A stretch of DNA of 64,000 bases from Streptomyces sp. SCSIO 30461 (GTDB lineage Bacteria > Actinomycetota > Actinomycetes > Streptomycetales > Streptomycetaceae), in NCBI RefSeq assembly GCF_037023745.1, contig NZ_CP146101.1, positions 3,836,001-3,900,000 on the forward strand, written 5' to 3'. The notes under the pieces are model-generated. The model saw only the letters and a program-made list of their open reading frames with translations, was not told where the DNA came from and did no database searches. A program made the position numbers and the translations under genes. How positions within the stretch are numbered: position 1 is the first letter of the stretch; each line of letters starts with the position of its first letter. Positions 19,083-28,666 of the stretch are shown here, in pieces.

Positions 19083-20615
19083 ATGGAGCCTGTCGGCAGA
19101 AGGCCTCTGCTCAAGGCTGGTTTGAGTGCAGCTGGATTGTCCATCCTGGCGGGGTGTGCGCAGAGCGGCAAGCCGGGCGAGGGTGGCGCATCACCGTCGG
19201 CCACGAACTATGTCCAGCCGGACGGACCCCAGGTTCAGAAAGTCGATCAGGCGCGCCACAGGAACGGGAAGTTCTACCGGTTTCCCATGATTGCCACCGT
19301 CGGGCCCGTGGACCTAGGAGGCGTCGTCGTGAACGCCTGGAGCTATGAAGGCAGAGTTCCGGGACGGGAAATGAGACTGCAGCGCGGCGACACCGTACGG
19401 GCCGACGTGTCTAATCGTCTGCCGGCACCCACCACCGTACATTGGCATGGCCTGGACATCAGAAACAACATGGACGGGGTCCCTTATGTGACGCAGGACC
19501 CAATCGAGATGGGGAAATCGTTTCTTTACGAGTATGTAGTGACCACGCCGGGAACCTACTACTACCATCCCCACGAAGGCCTTCAGTTCGACCATGGCCT
19601 GTACGGACCGCTGATCATCGAGGACCCGGACGAACCACAGTCGTACGATGAAGACTGGACCGTGGTACTCGACGACTGGATCGACGGTGTCGACGGTCTT
19701 ACACCCGAGAGCGTGTACGCTCAATTGAAACGAGGCATGGCGACCAAGGGAGAACAGCAGGCCCTGGTGGAGGCTGTGACGCTTCCCTCGGATGCGAATA
19801 GCCGGCTTCTGGGGGGAGATCCCGGCGACTTGAACTACCCCTATTATCTGATTAACGGGAGAGTTCCGTCCGCACCGGTGGTGTTCACCTCCAAGCCTGG
19901 CCGGCGTGCCAGGATCCGACTCATCAATGCGGGCGCCGATACCGCTTTCCTCGTTGCCCTCGGCGGGCACAGGATGACGGTGACTCACACCGACGGAAGT
20001 CCCATCGAGCCGGTGGATGCAGACCGCATTCTCCTGGGTATGGGTGAACGGTACGACGTCCTCGTCACTCTGAAGGACGGAGTATTTCCACTCGTTGCCC
20101 TTGCGGAAGGAAAGGGAGCGTCAGCGTTCTCTCTCGTCAGAACCGGCGCGGGGGAGGCGCCCAAACCTTCAGCCCGCCCTGCCGAACTGGATGGAAAACT
20201 CGTGGGAGGGGGAAACCTGTCCGACCTCAAATCGACGCCTGCCGTGAGACTTGACGATCAGAAGGCCGATCAGACCGTCCGGCTCTCCTTGACGGGCCAG
20301 ATGGACCCGTATGTATGGGCACTGGACGGGAAGAAATACGATCCCCGGGTTCCCCTGGCCGGCCTGACGGAGGGTCGGCGCGTGAGTATCAGCTACACCA
20401 ACAAGACCGGCATGTGGCATCCTATGCACTTCCATGGCCATTCATTCTTCGTCGGGGATCTCTCCGGCCCGCGCAAGGACACCGTGATCGTCCTCCCTGG
20501 CCAGACTGTCAATTGCTACTTCGACACCGACAACCCCGGCCGCTGGGTCACGCATTGCCACAATGCCTATCACGAGCAAGCCGGCATGATCGGAGTGCTT
20601 GCCTACCGCGTGTAG
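19083..20615 (+). CDS. Multicopper oxidase, exported lipoprotein
   Basis: A 510-residue laccase-like multicopper oxidase. The N-terminus MEPVGRRPLLKAGLSAAGL has a twin-arginine-like pair and ends in the lipobox LAGC, so it is probably Tat-exported and lipid-anchored. All four copper motifs are present: TTVHWHG, YYYHPHEG, HPMHFHGH, and HCHNAYHEQAGM with the type 1 site Cys, His and axial Met. Such enzymes oxidise Cu(I), metal ions or phenols using O2. ATG 19083 has a GGAAGG box. The gene is noticeably less GC-rich than its neighbours, stands alone between insertion sequences and probably arrived by transfer. A hairpin follows the stop. Confidence 0.92.
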   Translation: MEPVGRRPLLKAGLSAAGLSILAGCAQSGKPGEGGASPSATNYVQPDGPQVQKVDQARHRNGKFYRFPMIATVGPVDLGGVVVNAWSYEGRVPGREMRLQRGDTVRADVSNRLPAPTTVHWHGLDIRNNMDGVPYVTQDPIEMGKSFLYEYVVTTPGTYYYHPHEGLQFDHGLYGPLIIEDPDEPQSYDEDWTVVLDDWIDGVDGLTPESVYAQLKRGMATKGEQQALVEAVTLPSDANSRLLGGDPGDLNYPYYLINGRVPSAPVVFTSKPGRRARIRLINAGADTAFLVALGGHRMTVTHTDGSPIEPVDADRILLGMGERYDVLVTLKDGVFPLVALAEGKGASAFSLVRTGAGEAPKPSARPAELDGKLVGGGNLSDLKSTPAVRLDDQKADQTVRLSLTGQMDPYVWALDGKKYDPRVPLAGLTEGRRVSISYTNKTGMWHPMHFHGHSFFVGDLSGPRKDTVIVLPGQTVNCYFDTDNPGRWVTHCHNAYHEQAGMIGVLAYRV

Positions 20616-20624
20616 AAACGGCCG

Positions 20625-20640
20625 CCTCTCTTCTGAGAGG
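20625..20640 (+). terminator. Short hairpin after the multicopper oxidase
   Basis: CCTCTC-TTCT-GAGAGG forms a 6-base stem with a 4-base loop, 10 bases after the oxidase stop codon. It lacks a clear T-run. Confidence 0.5.
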
Positions 20641-20672
20641 GCATTTGATCTAGGCGTATTGCCCTGTATGCC

Positions 20673-20886
20673 CTAGTAGGTTCCTCGCCAGGTTGGTGTG
20701 GTCTCGTCCGTTATGCGCTTGGTGAGGTTGTCGATGGAGGCGATGTGGATCATGGCCTCGGAGCTGGTGGCGAGGGTCTCGTAGTCGCGGGCGAGGCGGC
20801 GGTGCATCATGATCCAGCCGATACTCCGCTCCACTACCCAGCGTCTTTTCACGACGTGGAAGCCGCGCTTTTCTGGGTTGCGGTTG
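20673..20886 (-). pseudogene. IS5-family transposase, C-terminal fragment
   Basis: The frame reads EKRGFHVVKRRWVVERSIGW, then MMHRRLARDYETL and SEAMIHIASIDNLTKRIT, the conserved Glu-containing C-terminus of IS5-group transposases (RWVVERTFGWL..HRRLARDYE). The 5' side stops at the IS630 copy end (20887). The rest of that transposase is not next to the other end of the IS630. Confidence 0.75.
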
Positions 20887-22054
20887 CTGAGGTTGAACTC
20901 GCGATAGCGGGCGGGTTGGTCATGGCGGTTCGATGAACAGGCCGGTCTCGGCGAGGCAGCCGTCAAGCAGGTGCGGGCGGTACTGGATCTTCTTCAGCTT
21001 GCGCTTCATGACGCGGACGAGGTGATCGAGGTTGGCGGCGGCGAAGTTCTCCAGCGACCGTTTGAGCAGCGACCACACTCCCTCGGCCGGGTTGAGGTCG
21101 GGAGCGTAGGAGGGCAGCTGGAACACCCTCAGCCACTCTTCGTTCTCCGCGATGAAGTCCGCGAGCTCGCCGGTCAGGTGGACATTCAGGTTGTCCCACA
21201 CCCACACGATCGGGGTGCCGAGCTGGTGGTGCGCGAGCACGATCAGCTCGCGGTAGTCCCTCCAGGCGAAGCTCTTGCGCTCGCCCTTGCGTCCGCGCCA
21301 GACGTGCAGCCGGTAGAAGAAGTGCGGCCGGGCACCGGGCTTGAAGCACACGACGCCGGCCACCGAGGCCCGGCCCCGGTTGCTGCCGCGTACCCGCATC
21401 ACCGGGGTCTGGCCGCGCGGCGCCCAGGTACGTCCCTTCGGCGACCTCAGCCCCTGGCCCGCTTCGTCCTCGAAGCAGATGTAGGCGCCCAGGTCCGCCG
21501 CGGCACTTTTACCCGCGGCCACACCTCGTCCTTCCATACCTCGACCGCCTCGTCGTCCCGCTCGATCGCCCGGTGAGCGGGCACCTGCGCGGACCATCCG
21601 TGCCGCCGCAGCAGTTTCCACACACCCTGCACGGTGTAGCCGACGTGGAACATCCGCCCGATCAGCGTCTTGATCCGCACCAGTGTCCAGCCCTGGCCCT
21701 CGTCCCAGCCGTGCGCCAGCGGTCCCCGTGCCAGCTCCCGCTCCAAACGCTCCCACTGCCGGGGCGAGAGCCGCTCCACCGACATCGGCCCCTTGGAGCG
21801 CAGGGCGTCCAGGCCGCCCTCGCGCCAGGACCGGCGCCACTTCTCTACCTGCCGCTTGCCGACCCGTAACCCGGCCGCGATCTCAGCGGTCTTCTCACCC
21901 CGCCCGAACCGCGCGCCTGCCTCCAACCGCACCCGTTCCCGGGCCTGTTGCCCCTTCGGCGTCAGCCCGCCTCCCTGCGCGTACCTCATGAACCCGGCAT
22001 ACCGCAGGGATCACGAACTGTCACGACCAGCCGTCATCGCGAGTTCAACCTCAG
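20887..22054 (-). mobile_element. IS630-family element, copy A
   Basis: A 1168-base element bounded by perfect 19-base inverted repeats CTGAGGTTGAACTCGCGAT. It is nearly identical to the copy at 38067-39234; I see only two base differences. The flanks do not match one another: an IS5 fragment lies on the left and a reverse transcriptase fragment on the right, and the expected TA duplication is present only on the right side. Confidence 0.9.
20920..21989 (-). CDS. IS630-family transposase, two frames joined by -1 frameshift
   Basis: The first frame (from ATG 21989) encodes the helix-turn-helix part (GEKTAEIAAGLRVGKRQVEK). The second encodes the DDE domain: ICFEDEAGQGL (Asp), PIVWVWDNLNVH (Asp) and APDLNPAEGVW (Glu), ending IEPP at 20920. 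The frames overlap at an AAAA run (TTTT at 21507-21510 on the plus strand), where a -1 slip from GTA-AAA to GGT-AAA joins them. The second copy has the identical arrangement, so this is likely programmed frameshifting rather than damage. The joined protein would be about 356 residues. Confidence 0.85.
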
Positions 22055-22513
22055 TACTGGACAGCACCCCGGTATTCGGCTGCGAACGTCTTGACGATGT
22101 CGTAGTCGTCAAGGTTCTGAATGGCCGACCGGTGCCACGGCTTGCCGTGTTTCCGGTAGCGGGTGCGTTTTGCCGCGATCACATCGAGGGGAACACGCAG
22201 CCCGATCTTTCCGTTCACGGCGCGCTGGCCACGGACAATCTTGCTGTTACTTCCCTGGGTTATGATCTCGTAGCCGAGGTATCGGGCGGCCCGGGTACGG
22301 GCGTGGGTGATCAGAGTTTTCTCCGGCGAGAGTTCCAGGTTGAGTTGGTCACGCAGGAACGTCGACAGCTGATCCTTGATAGCTTCGGCTTCGGCTTTCG
22401 GTCCGATGAATCCCAGGAGGTGATCGTCGGCATAGCGTGAATAGCGCAGTCGGCGATAGCCGGGGTCCTGTGGGTCACCGACAGAGAGACGGCGAAGTTC
22501 CTGCCGCCATTGT
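22055..22513 (-). pseudogene. Group II intron reverse transcriptase/maturase fragment
   Basis: A frame open from 22513 to the IS630 junction encodes the core of an LtrA-type reverse transcriptase: LRYSRYADDHLLGFIGPKAE carries the catalytic YADD. DQLNLELSPEKTLITHARTR follows, then RYLGYEIITQG and KIGLRVPLDVIAAK. It has no start codon and no thumb/maturase end, being cut on the right by ISL3 (22514) and on the left by IS630 (22054). It differs clearly from the intact maturase at 33261 and represents a second, different intron. Its base composition is lower in GC than its surroundings. Confidence 0.85.
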
Positions 22514-24033
22514 GGGTCTTCGAATTTAGTGGGGGGTGCGGCGGTGACGGGCGCGCTCGCCGGTCACGCTGTGTGAGGTGGTTGGGGTGCGGGCGCCCTG
22601 GACGCAAGGAGCCCGCGGGCCTTCGTGATCATGGTTGTTGTCTAGGCAACCGATCATGAAACCCCACGGGCTTGAACAGCGACGATACCGGCATCAACGA
22701 AGCGGCAACGCGACTTCTGGGGCTGGAGGGGGTGAGTGTGACGCAGGTCAAGGACGACGGGGCGGGCGGTTCGACGGTGTACGTGGTCACGAGCGAGGAC
22801 TCCGCCCGGGCCTGCCCCTCGTGCGGGGTCTTCGCCACCCGGCTGAAGGACTACCGCACCACCCGGCCCCGGCACCTGCCCTGCGGTGGACGCCCTGTGA
22901 GTATCCGGTGGCGCAAGGCACGCTGGTACTGCGCCGAGCCCGCGTGCGAGCGCGGCTCGTTCACCGAGGCGATCCACGCGGTGCCCGCCGGGATGCGCAC
23001 CACCACCGCCCTGCGCCGGGCGGCGGGGGCCGCGGTCTGCGACGGATCCCGCACCGTCGTGCAGGCCGGCCGCGACCTGTCCTTGAGCTGGCCCATCGTG
23101 CAGCGATGCTTCGAGGACTACGCCGCGACGGTCCTGCCCGAGACGCCGCCCGCGACCGAGGCGGTCGGGATCGACGAGACCCGGCGGGGCAAGCCGGTCT
23201 GGGCCCAGAACCCGGCCACGCAGAAGTGGGAACTGGTCGCGGACGCCTGGCACATCGGCTTCGTCGACGTGATCGGCGGGCAAGGACTGTTCGGGCAGGT
23301 CGAAGGCCGCAACGCCACCTCGGTCGCCGACTGGCTCAGCTCCCAGCCCGCATCCTGGCGGGCACAGGTGCGCTACGTCGCCATCGACCTGTGTTCCACC
23401 TTCCGCGCCGCCGTCCACCGTGCCCTGCCGCACGCGACCGTGGTCGTCGACTGCTTCCACATCGTGCAACTCGCCCAGCGCCACCTCGCCGACCTGCGCC
23501 GACGCCTCACCTGGCGGCAGCACGGCCGCCGGGCCCGCAAGGGCGACGGCATCTACACCGTCCGCAAACTCCTGCGCCGCAACAAAGAAGACCTCACCGA
23601 AGACCAACGCCTCCTCCTGAAGACCGAGTTGGAGTACATGGGCACCTACGGCCGGCAGATCCACGCGGCCTGGCAGGCCAAGGAACTCCTGCGCGACCTC
23701 CTCGGCCTGGCCGTCAGCCGCACCCACCACGCCCCCGACCGCTCCGCGATCTCCGCCGCCCGCCACCGCTTCTTCACCCACGTCGCCGACCACGCCCACC
23801 TGCACGAACTCCTCACCCTCGCCGAGACCATCGAGCAGTGGTGGGACGGCATCGAGACCTACCTGACCACCGGCATCACCAACGCCGCCTCCGAAGGCAA
23901 CAACCGCCTCATCAAGCTCGAAGCGCGTAACGCCTTCGGCTTCCGCAACCGCGCCAACCAGCGCCTACGCTCACGCTGTGCGACCACCCGCCGGAGCCGA
24001 CGGCAGGCGCACCCCCACTAAATTCGAAGACCC
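22514..24033 (+). mobile_element. ISL3-family element
   Basis: Both ends carry the ISL3-type inverted repeat beginning GGGTCTTCGAATTTAGTGGG (left from 22514, right ending at 24033), with one extra G in the left copy after about 24 bases. The neighbouring 8-base flanks (GCCATTGT and AGCAAACC) do not match, so there is no target duplication. The genes on either side are unrelated fragments, implying a deletion or recombination after insertion. Confidence 0.85.
22672..24021 (+). CDS. ISL3-family transposase
   Basis: A 449-residue transposase starting at TTG 22672. The N-terminal zinc-binding part has CPSCG and, later, CAEPACERGSF. The DDE core includes EAVGIDETRRGKPVW (Asp), VRYVAIDLCSTFRAAV (Asp), VVVDCFHIVQLA and TGITNAASEGNNRLIK (Glu). 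It runs to within a few bases of the right terminal repeat, as is normal for the family. No frameshift was seen, so it is potentially active. Confidence 0.9.
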   Translation: MNSDDTGINEAATRLLGLEGVSVTQVKDDGAGGSTVYVVTSEDSARACPSCGVFATRLKDYRTTRPRHLPCGGRPVSIRWRKARWYCAEPACERGSFTEAIHAVPAGMRTTTALRRAAGAAVCDGSRTVVQAGRDLSLSWPIVQRCFEDYAATVLPETPPATEAVGIDETRRGKPVWAQNPATQKWELVADAWHIGFVDVIGGQGLFGQVEGRNATSVADWLSSQPASWRAQVRYVAIDLCSTFRAAVHRALPHATVVVDCFHIVQLAQRHLADLRRRLTWRQHGRRARKGDGIYTVRKLLRRNKEDLTEDQRLLLKTELEYMGTYGRQIHAAWQAKELLRDLLGLAVSRTHHAPDRSAISAARHRFFTHVADHAHLHELLTLAETIEQWWDGIETYLTTGITNAASEGNNRLIKLEARNAFGFRNRANQRLRSRCATTRRSRRQAHPH

Positions 24034-24360
24034 AGCAAACCGATGGCCACCAGGTTGACCAGTCTCATCACCGCCATGGTGACATCTACGAATTCCCAGA
24101 CCACGTCGAGGGCCAGGATCGAACCGATCCCGACCGCCGCGAGTGTGCTCAGTCGGAAGGAAGTCCGTGCGACCTTCCCCGCGTGGAAGAGCGACAGGTT
24201 CACCTCCGCGTAGGAGTAGCTACCGACGATCGAGGAGTAGGCGAACACCGTCACCAGCAGGGTCGTCAGCCATGTCGCGACAGTACCGAACTGGGTCGCG
24301 TCCCGCGAGGTGGTGCAAGCGATCACACGCTCCGCCCTCCGGTACCTGGCTCGCGACGAT
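24034..24360 (-). pseudogene. Alanine/glycine:cation symporter C-terminal fragment
   Basis: It encodes LLVTVFAYSSIVGSYSYAEV, then SILALDVVWEFVDVTMAVM and LVNLVAIGLLG, which resembles the last transmembrane helices of AGCS-family amino acid:sodium symporters (FAFSSIIG.YYYGE ... LDLVW...D..NALMAIPNLIAL). The 3' end is cut by the ISL3 right end. Upstream of about 24340 the family sequence can no longer be followed in one frame. Confidence 0.55.
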
Positions 24361-25681
24361 CTCCCCCGTCAGCGCATCACGCGAAAGTACCCGGTCAGAC
24401 GCCGGGAGTGCCCCAGCCGGTCGAAGCGCCCGGCGTGACCTGCGAGTTCCGGTCCGTTGATCGGCTGCACCACCCGGCGGGACGCCATCCCGAACTGGGA
24501 TGCGATGGCGGCCTGTGTGAGTGCCGCCCCCGTGAACGTGCTGTCTTGACCCGGCACGTACATCCATCTCCTGCCCGCCCACCACGCCTGTCACCCCACC
24601 CTTTCAACCTCAGCATCACGAATTCAAGTTCAGTAGCGGTTTCGCCGTCACTCACCATTGGTCGGTGTGGGCGTTCTCTGGCAAAAATTCCGGTTCATGG
24701 CGACCACAGCCAATTGGCTGCTTGCAGTGAAAATACTTGATTCGAATATTTAGCGTAAGCCCCGCTAAGCGCGTTGCGACATTCGAGGCGACCCCCCTGG
24801 GTGATTATTCGGTCACGGGCCCATGTGCGGGATGCGTATGACGGAACGTGTCCCGCGGCAGAGAAGCGGTTGAAGTTGCTTGCCTTCTACAGGACTGAGC
24901 CCTCGACCGGTTCACCTCGGGCCTCGGCGGTACGCCGTTGGATACTACCTTTCCGGACGTTGCCGAGGGCACCCGGCTCGCCTTCACACCGACGGGCTAC
25001 TAATCGAGGATCGCGCGTGGGACCGGCATCACGATCAAGCTGTCTCCTGGCGCTGTCCCAGGCCAGCCTCACGTCTGAGGAAACCTGCCGTTAGGTGCCC
25101 GACAAGCTGCGACTCGCCCGAGGGACGACGAGCTCTCTTCACTCGGTTTGGTTCCCAGCCGATTTGGGTGTGGCTGCTCCGTGACCAAAACCTGACCTGC
25201 GGGGTGGGGGACGGCAACGGCACTTCGATCACCTGCGGTACGCAACCACGACGGGCGGGGGAGGCCAGGGCTGTTGCCCATCGCCCAGATGTCCGAACGC
25301 TGAGGGAACCAGGTAGCTCCCCGGGGGCAAGACCTTGGACCTTTAGGGTGGAACAGCCGCTCGCCTGCCGAGGCGCCGCTTGGACGCGGACGGCGAAGCG
25401 CCGCTCGACTCGTTCGACATCGGCAGCGAAGCCCGACGCCGGGCACGGTTTTGGGGCCCTGCAGCCGGGGCTGCTCTGGAGAGCTGCGGCTCGTGCTCGG
25501 ACTCGACTAAATCGCCGAGTTGCGCAGTGTGATGAGCCGGGTTCAATGAGAGACGACCGCATGGGGTTCGGATCCCCTGCAGGCGCAGACGCTGGATTCC
25601 CATCTATACCCGGCCCTGAATCCCCTGTGCGGATAAGTCCATCGCATAACGCCGCGTTTGGAACGAGATCCGGAGTCCTGC
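24361..25681. other. No gene recognised; lower-GC spacer
   Basis: Some 1.3 kb without an ORF I can support. Around 24500-24560 the minus strand gives a short stretch (FTGAALTQAAIASQFG) that might be further symporter debris. From about 24650 the GC content drops and continues low into the membrane-protein gene, suggesting a separate origin. Several short repeats (GCGCCGCT, TTCGG) occur but no clear palindrome or RNA gene. Confidence 0.45.
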
Positions 25682-26497
25682 ATGGCGATGAACCTCGATA
25701 GTTCCTTGAAATTCCCGAACATCACACAAATTCCGGACTGGGCACTCTGGGCTGTCATATTGGCCGCCGCGATCCTTGTTGCGTCCGCGGGGACGGCCCT
25801 CATGAGGGGAATCCATCCGAGGATGATGAATGAGCCTCATCTGCGGGAGACTGTGGAGTTCATCCTCAACGGCTGCTTTGTACTCTTCGGGCTCCTCATG
25901 GCGCTAATTACGGTGGTTGCCTACGACCAATATTCGGCCGCATTGTCCACGACCCAGCAGGAAGCTGCAGAACTCATCTCCATACATGGAATATCTGAGA
26001 GTCTGCCAGAACCCGCTTCTGCGGATGTGGCAGATAGTGTCGAGGTGTACGTGAAATGCGTCATAGATGTCGAGTGGCCGGCCATGGTCGAGGGTAAGAG
26101 CGTTTTGTATCCATGCTCACCACAAGCGCGAGAAATCGGGCGCGCCATCGGCGGATACGAGCCGACAACGGGGCGGGGATCGAATATCCAGCAAGACCTT
26201 TTCGCGTCTTATGGAGATTTCCTGTCGAGTCGAAGAGAGCGCATTTTCTACTCCCAACGTACCCTACCTGGGCCCCTCTGGTTCGTCCTGGGGCTTGGGG
26301 TCATCATCATGACCTCACTCATCTGGTTCATGCCCATAAAATCCCGAATATTTCACGGGATAATTTCAGGAATAATATCCTTGAGCCTGGCCAGCATTGT
26401 CGCGGTCATTGTTATCCTGACCACCCCGTTCCAGGGGAGCTTCCATGTATCGGTCTACCCGTTCCAAGAAATTCAAGCCATCATGGAAAAACCGTAG
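25682..26497 (+). CDS. DUF4239-like integral membrane protein
   Basis: A 271-residue protein with four probable membrane helices in a 2+2 layout: ALWAVILAAAILVASAGTAL (about residues 23-42), a second near residues 65-82 (FVLFGLLMALITVVAY), and two near the C-terminus (LWFVLGLGVIIMTSLIWFM and ISLSLASIVAVIVILTTPF). This layout resembles the DUF4239/bestrophin-like family. The function is unknown. ATG 25682 follows a CCGGAG box. The composition is strikingly AT-rich compared with the rest of the window, pointing to foreign origin. An IS4 element is inserted over the stop codon, with TAG lying inside its target duplication, so the protein itself is intact. Confidence 0.75.
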   Translation: MAMNLDSSLKFPNITQIPDWALWAVILAAAILVASAGTALMRGIHPRMMNEPHLRETVEFILNGCFVLFGLLMALITVVAYDQYSAALSTTQQEAAELISIHGISESLPEPASADVADSVEVYVKCVIDVEWPAMVEGKSVLYPCSPQAREIGRAIGGYEPTTGRGSNIQQDLFASYGDFLSSRRERIFYSQRTLPGPLWFVLGLGVIIMTSLIWFMPIKSRIFHGIISGIISLSLASIVAVIVILTTPFQGSFHVSVYPFQEIQAIMEKP

Positions 26498-26951
26498 AAC
26501 TCAACACCGTTGCGTTAGCGCCGTGAGCGGCTGTTGAGGCCATGGGCGAAGAACGCGACGGTGGTGTGGACGGTGTAGTTCTGGGCCTTCTGGGGGTGCT
26601 GTCCGGCGTTCGGTCCGTACTTGCTGGTGGGGTTCTTGCGGGTGCGGGCCTTCACTCGTTGCCGTCGGTGGGCGGGCAGGAGGTCGCTCAGGGCGGCGTG
26701 GCCGATCGTGCCGACCAGGTCGATGGGGGTGCCGGGGAAGATTCCATGGCCGGCGGTGACGGTGTCGGTTGCGGCGGCCAGCAGGACGGTGAAACTGATC
26801 CGTTCCCTGGGTACTTCCGGCCGCCTGGTCAGGGCGTCGTCGCCGGCGCGGATCAGAGCCTGGTAGGCGGTGAGCAGGGCGTAGACCTCCTGGTCGAGGC
26901 CGTCGGTGCTGCGGGAGCGCAGGACACGGCCGTCGAGCATCGTGGCCTTGA

Positions 26952-28666
26952 CCCTGAACAGTCAGCGGAATTCGATGATCTGACGGCCCGGTAGCAGAAA
27001 AGGTGCCCTGAACTGCGAGGATGCGACTGTCGAGGAAGCATCGGGTGCAGGAGTCAGGACACCTTTCTGGTGAGCGAGCGTACAGGGTGGGACCGGGGCC
27101 TGGTCGTGAGGGCTGACGGGAAAGGTTTGGTCGGGCATGCCGGGGTGGTGTTGCTGCGGCGCCTTGCGGACCGGTCGGGGCTGACCGGGGCCCTGTCCGG
27201 GGTGTTCCCGACCGGCGGTCCGGGCTGGCGGGACCGGGCAGTGGTCCTCGTCCACCTGGCGATATCGATCGCGCTCGGCGCCCGCAGTGTGGCCGAGGCC
27301 GGACAGCTCGCCTGGCACCATGAGCGGGTGATGGGCCCGGGCGTCTCGGACTCCACGGTGCACCGCACCCTGAACCTGTGTGACGCCGACCGGATCGCGG
27401 CGATCAACCGGGCCCGGGCGCGGATCCGCCGTACGGTGTGGTCGTGGCTGGCGCTGCGGCCCGGCGGATTTCCCTGGCTGACCATCGCCGGGAAACGCCT
27501 GCACCACTGGGTGATCGTCGATATGGACGCAACGATCATCACGGCCGCCTCGAAGAAAGAGGGCGCGGCGGCGACCTGGAAGAAGAGCTTCGGGTTTCAT
27601 CCTCTGGCCGCGTGGTGCGCGAACACCGGCGAGTGTCTGGCGATGCTGCTGCGGAGCGGCAACGCGGGCTCGAACACGGTCGCCGACCACAAGGCGGTGC
27701 TCGCCGATGCGCTCGCCCAGATCCCGGGCTCCTCGCGCGCGAAGATCCTCGTGCGGGTCGACGGGGCCGGCGCGACCCACGGCCTGCACGAACATCTCCT
27801 CGGCTTGAACACGCGTCGGCGCACGGTCCGCTTCACCACCGGCTGGACCATCACCGAGGCCGACGAGCAGGCCATCGCGAAACTGCCCGAGGCAGCGTGG
27901 GAGGCATCCCTCAACCAGGACGGCAGCGTCCAGGAGGGCTACTTCGTCGCCGAGTTGAGCGGACTGAACGGACACGAGGGCTGGAGCCGGGGCCTGCGGC
28001 TGATCGTCCGCCGGGTCAGACCCTCCAGCCGCCACCTGGCGAACCTGACCGACTTCGAGAAGAAGACCGGCTGGAAGTACTCGGTCATCGCCACGAACAT
28101 CAACAAGATGACCCGGGTCGTCGGCTCCCACCAGATCCAGTGGCTGGACGCCGTGCACCGCCACCATGCCGTGGTCGAAGACCGCGTGCGCACGAACAAG
28201 GCCATGGGCTTGCACAACCTGCCCTCGAAATCCTGGCAGAACAACACGAGTTGGATGCTGACCGCGAACCTCGCGGCCGACCTCGACGCCTGGCTCCGTC
28301 TCCTGGCCCTCCACGACCAGGACGGCCTCGCCGACGCCGAACCCGACACCATGCGCTTTCGGATCTACCACCTGCCCGCCCGCCTCGCCCACCACGCCCG
28401 CCGCCGGCACCTCCGCCTCCCTGCCGACTGGCCCTGGGCCAGGGCATTCGCCACGGCCTGGCGGCGTCTGACCGAGCTCTCCGCCGTCACCTGACGCGCG
28501 GACCCCGCCCCGACGAAGACCAGGAAGGAGAGACCGGCACCACCACCGGGACCGTGGAACCCGGCGCAGCCGCAGCGACACGCGACGGCCCCACCCGCCA
28601 ATACGCGGGACAAACAGGGCGAGCCGAAGACGCTACCCGGCAGCGATCACCGCTGACAGATCGAGG
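26952..28666 (+). mobile_element. IS1380-family element A
   Basis: A 1715-base element flanked by the 4-base duplication TTGA (26948-26951 and 28667-28670), the size typical for the family. The ends are imperfect inverted repeats: CCCTGAACAGTCAGCGG at left and CCTCGATCTGTCAGCGG read inward from the right. It sits inside the IS4 transposase gene in the opposite orientation. Confidence 0.92.
27070..28494 (+). CDS. IS1380-family transposase
   Basis: A 474-residue DDE transposase from GTG 27070. Landmarks are AISIALGARSVAEAGQLAWH, HHWVIVDMDATIITAASKKE (first Asp), AKILVRVDGAGATHGLHEHL (second Asp) and the C-terminal DRVRTNKAMGLHNLPSKSWQ with the LTANLAADLDAWLRLLAL helix typical of IS1380. No interruption was seen and it is probably functional. 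A related but clearly different IS1380 transposase lies at 43625, and fragments of others at 14966 and 47095. Confidence 0.9.
   Translation: MSERTGWDRGLVVRADGKGLVGHAGVVLLRRLADRSGLTGALSGVFPTGGPGWRDRAVVLVHLAISIALGARSVAEAGQLAWHHERVMGPGVSDSTVHRTLNLCDADRIAAINRARARIRRTVWSWLALRPGGFPWLTIAGKRLHHWVIVDMDATIITAASKKEGAAATWKKSFGFHPLAAWCANTGECLAMLLRSGNAGSNTVADHKAVLADALAQIPGSSRAKILVRVDGAGATHGLHEHLLGLNTRRRTVRFTTGWTITEADEQAIAKLPEAAWEASLNQDGSVQEGYFVAELSGLNGHEGWSRGLRLIVRRVRPSSRHLANLTDFEKKTGWKYSVIATNINKMTRVVGSHQIQWLDAVHRHHAVVEDRVRTNKAMGLHNLPSKSWQNNTSWMLTANLAADLDAWLRLLALHDQDGLADAEPDTMRFRIYHLPARLAHHARRRHLRLPADWPWARAFATAWRRLTELSAVT

Noticed and set aside
25561..25590. A tRNA T-arm-like sequence (TGGGGTTCGGATCCCCTG), possibly an attachment site
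   Set aside because: No D-arm, anticodon arm or acceptor pairing could be built around it, and the T-loop has G where A58 is expected. The GGATCC palindrome alone explains the look.
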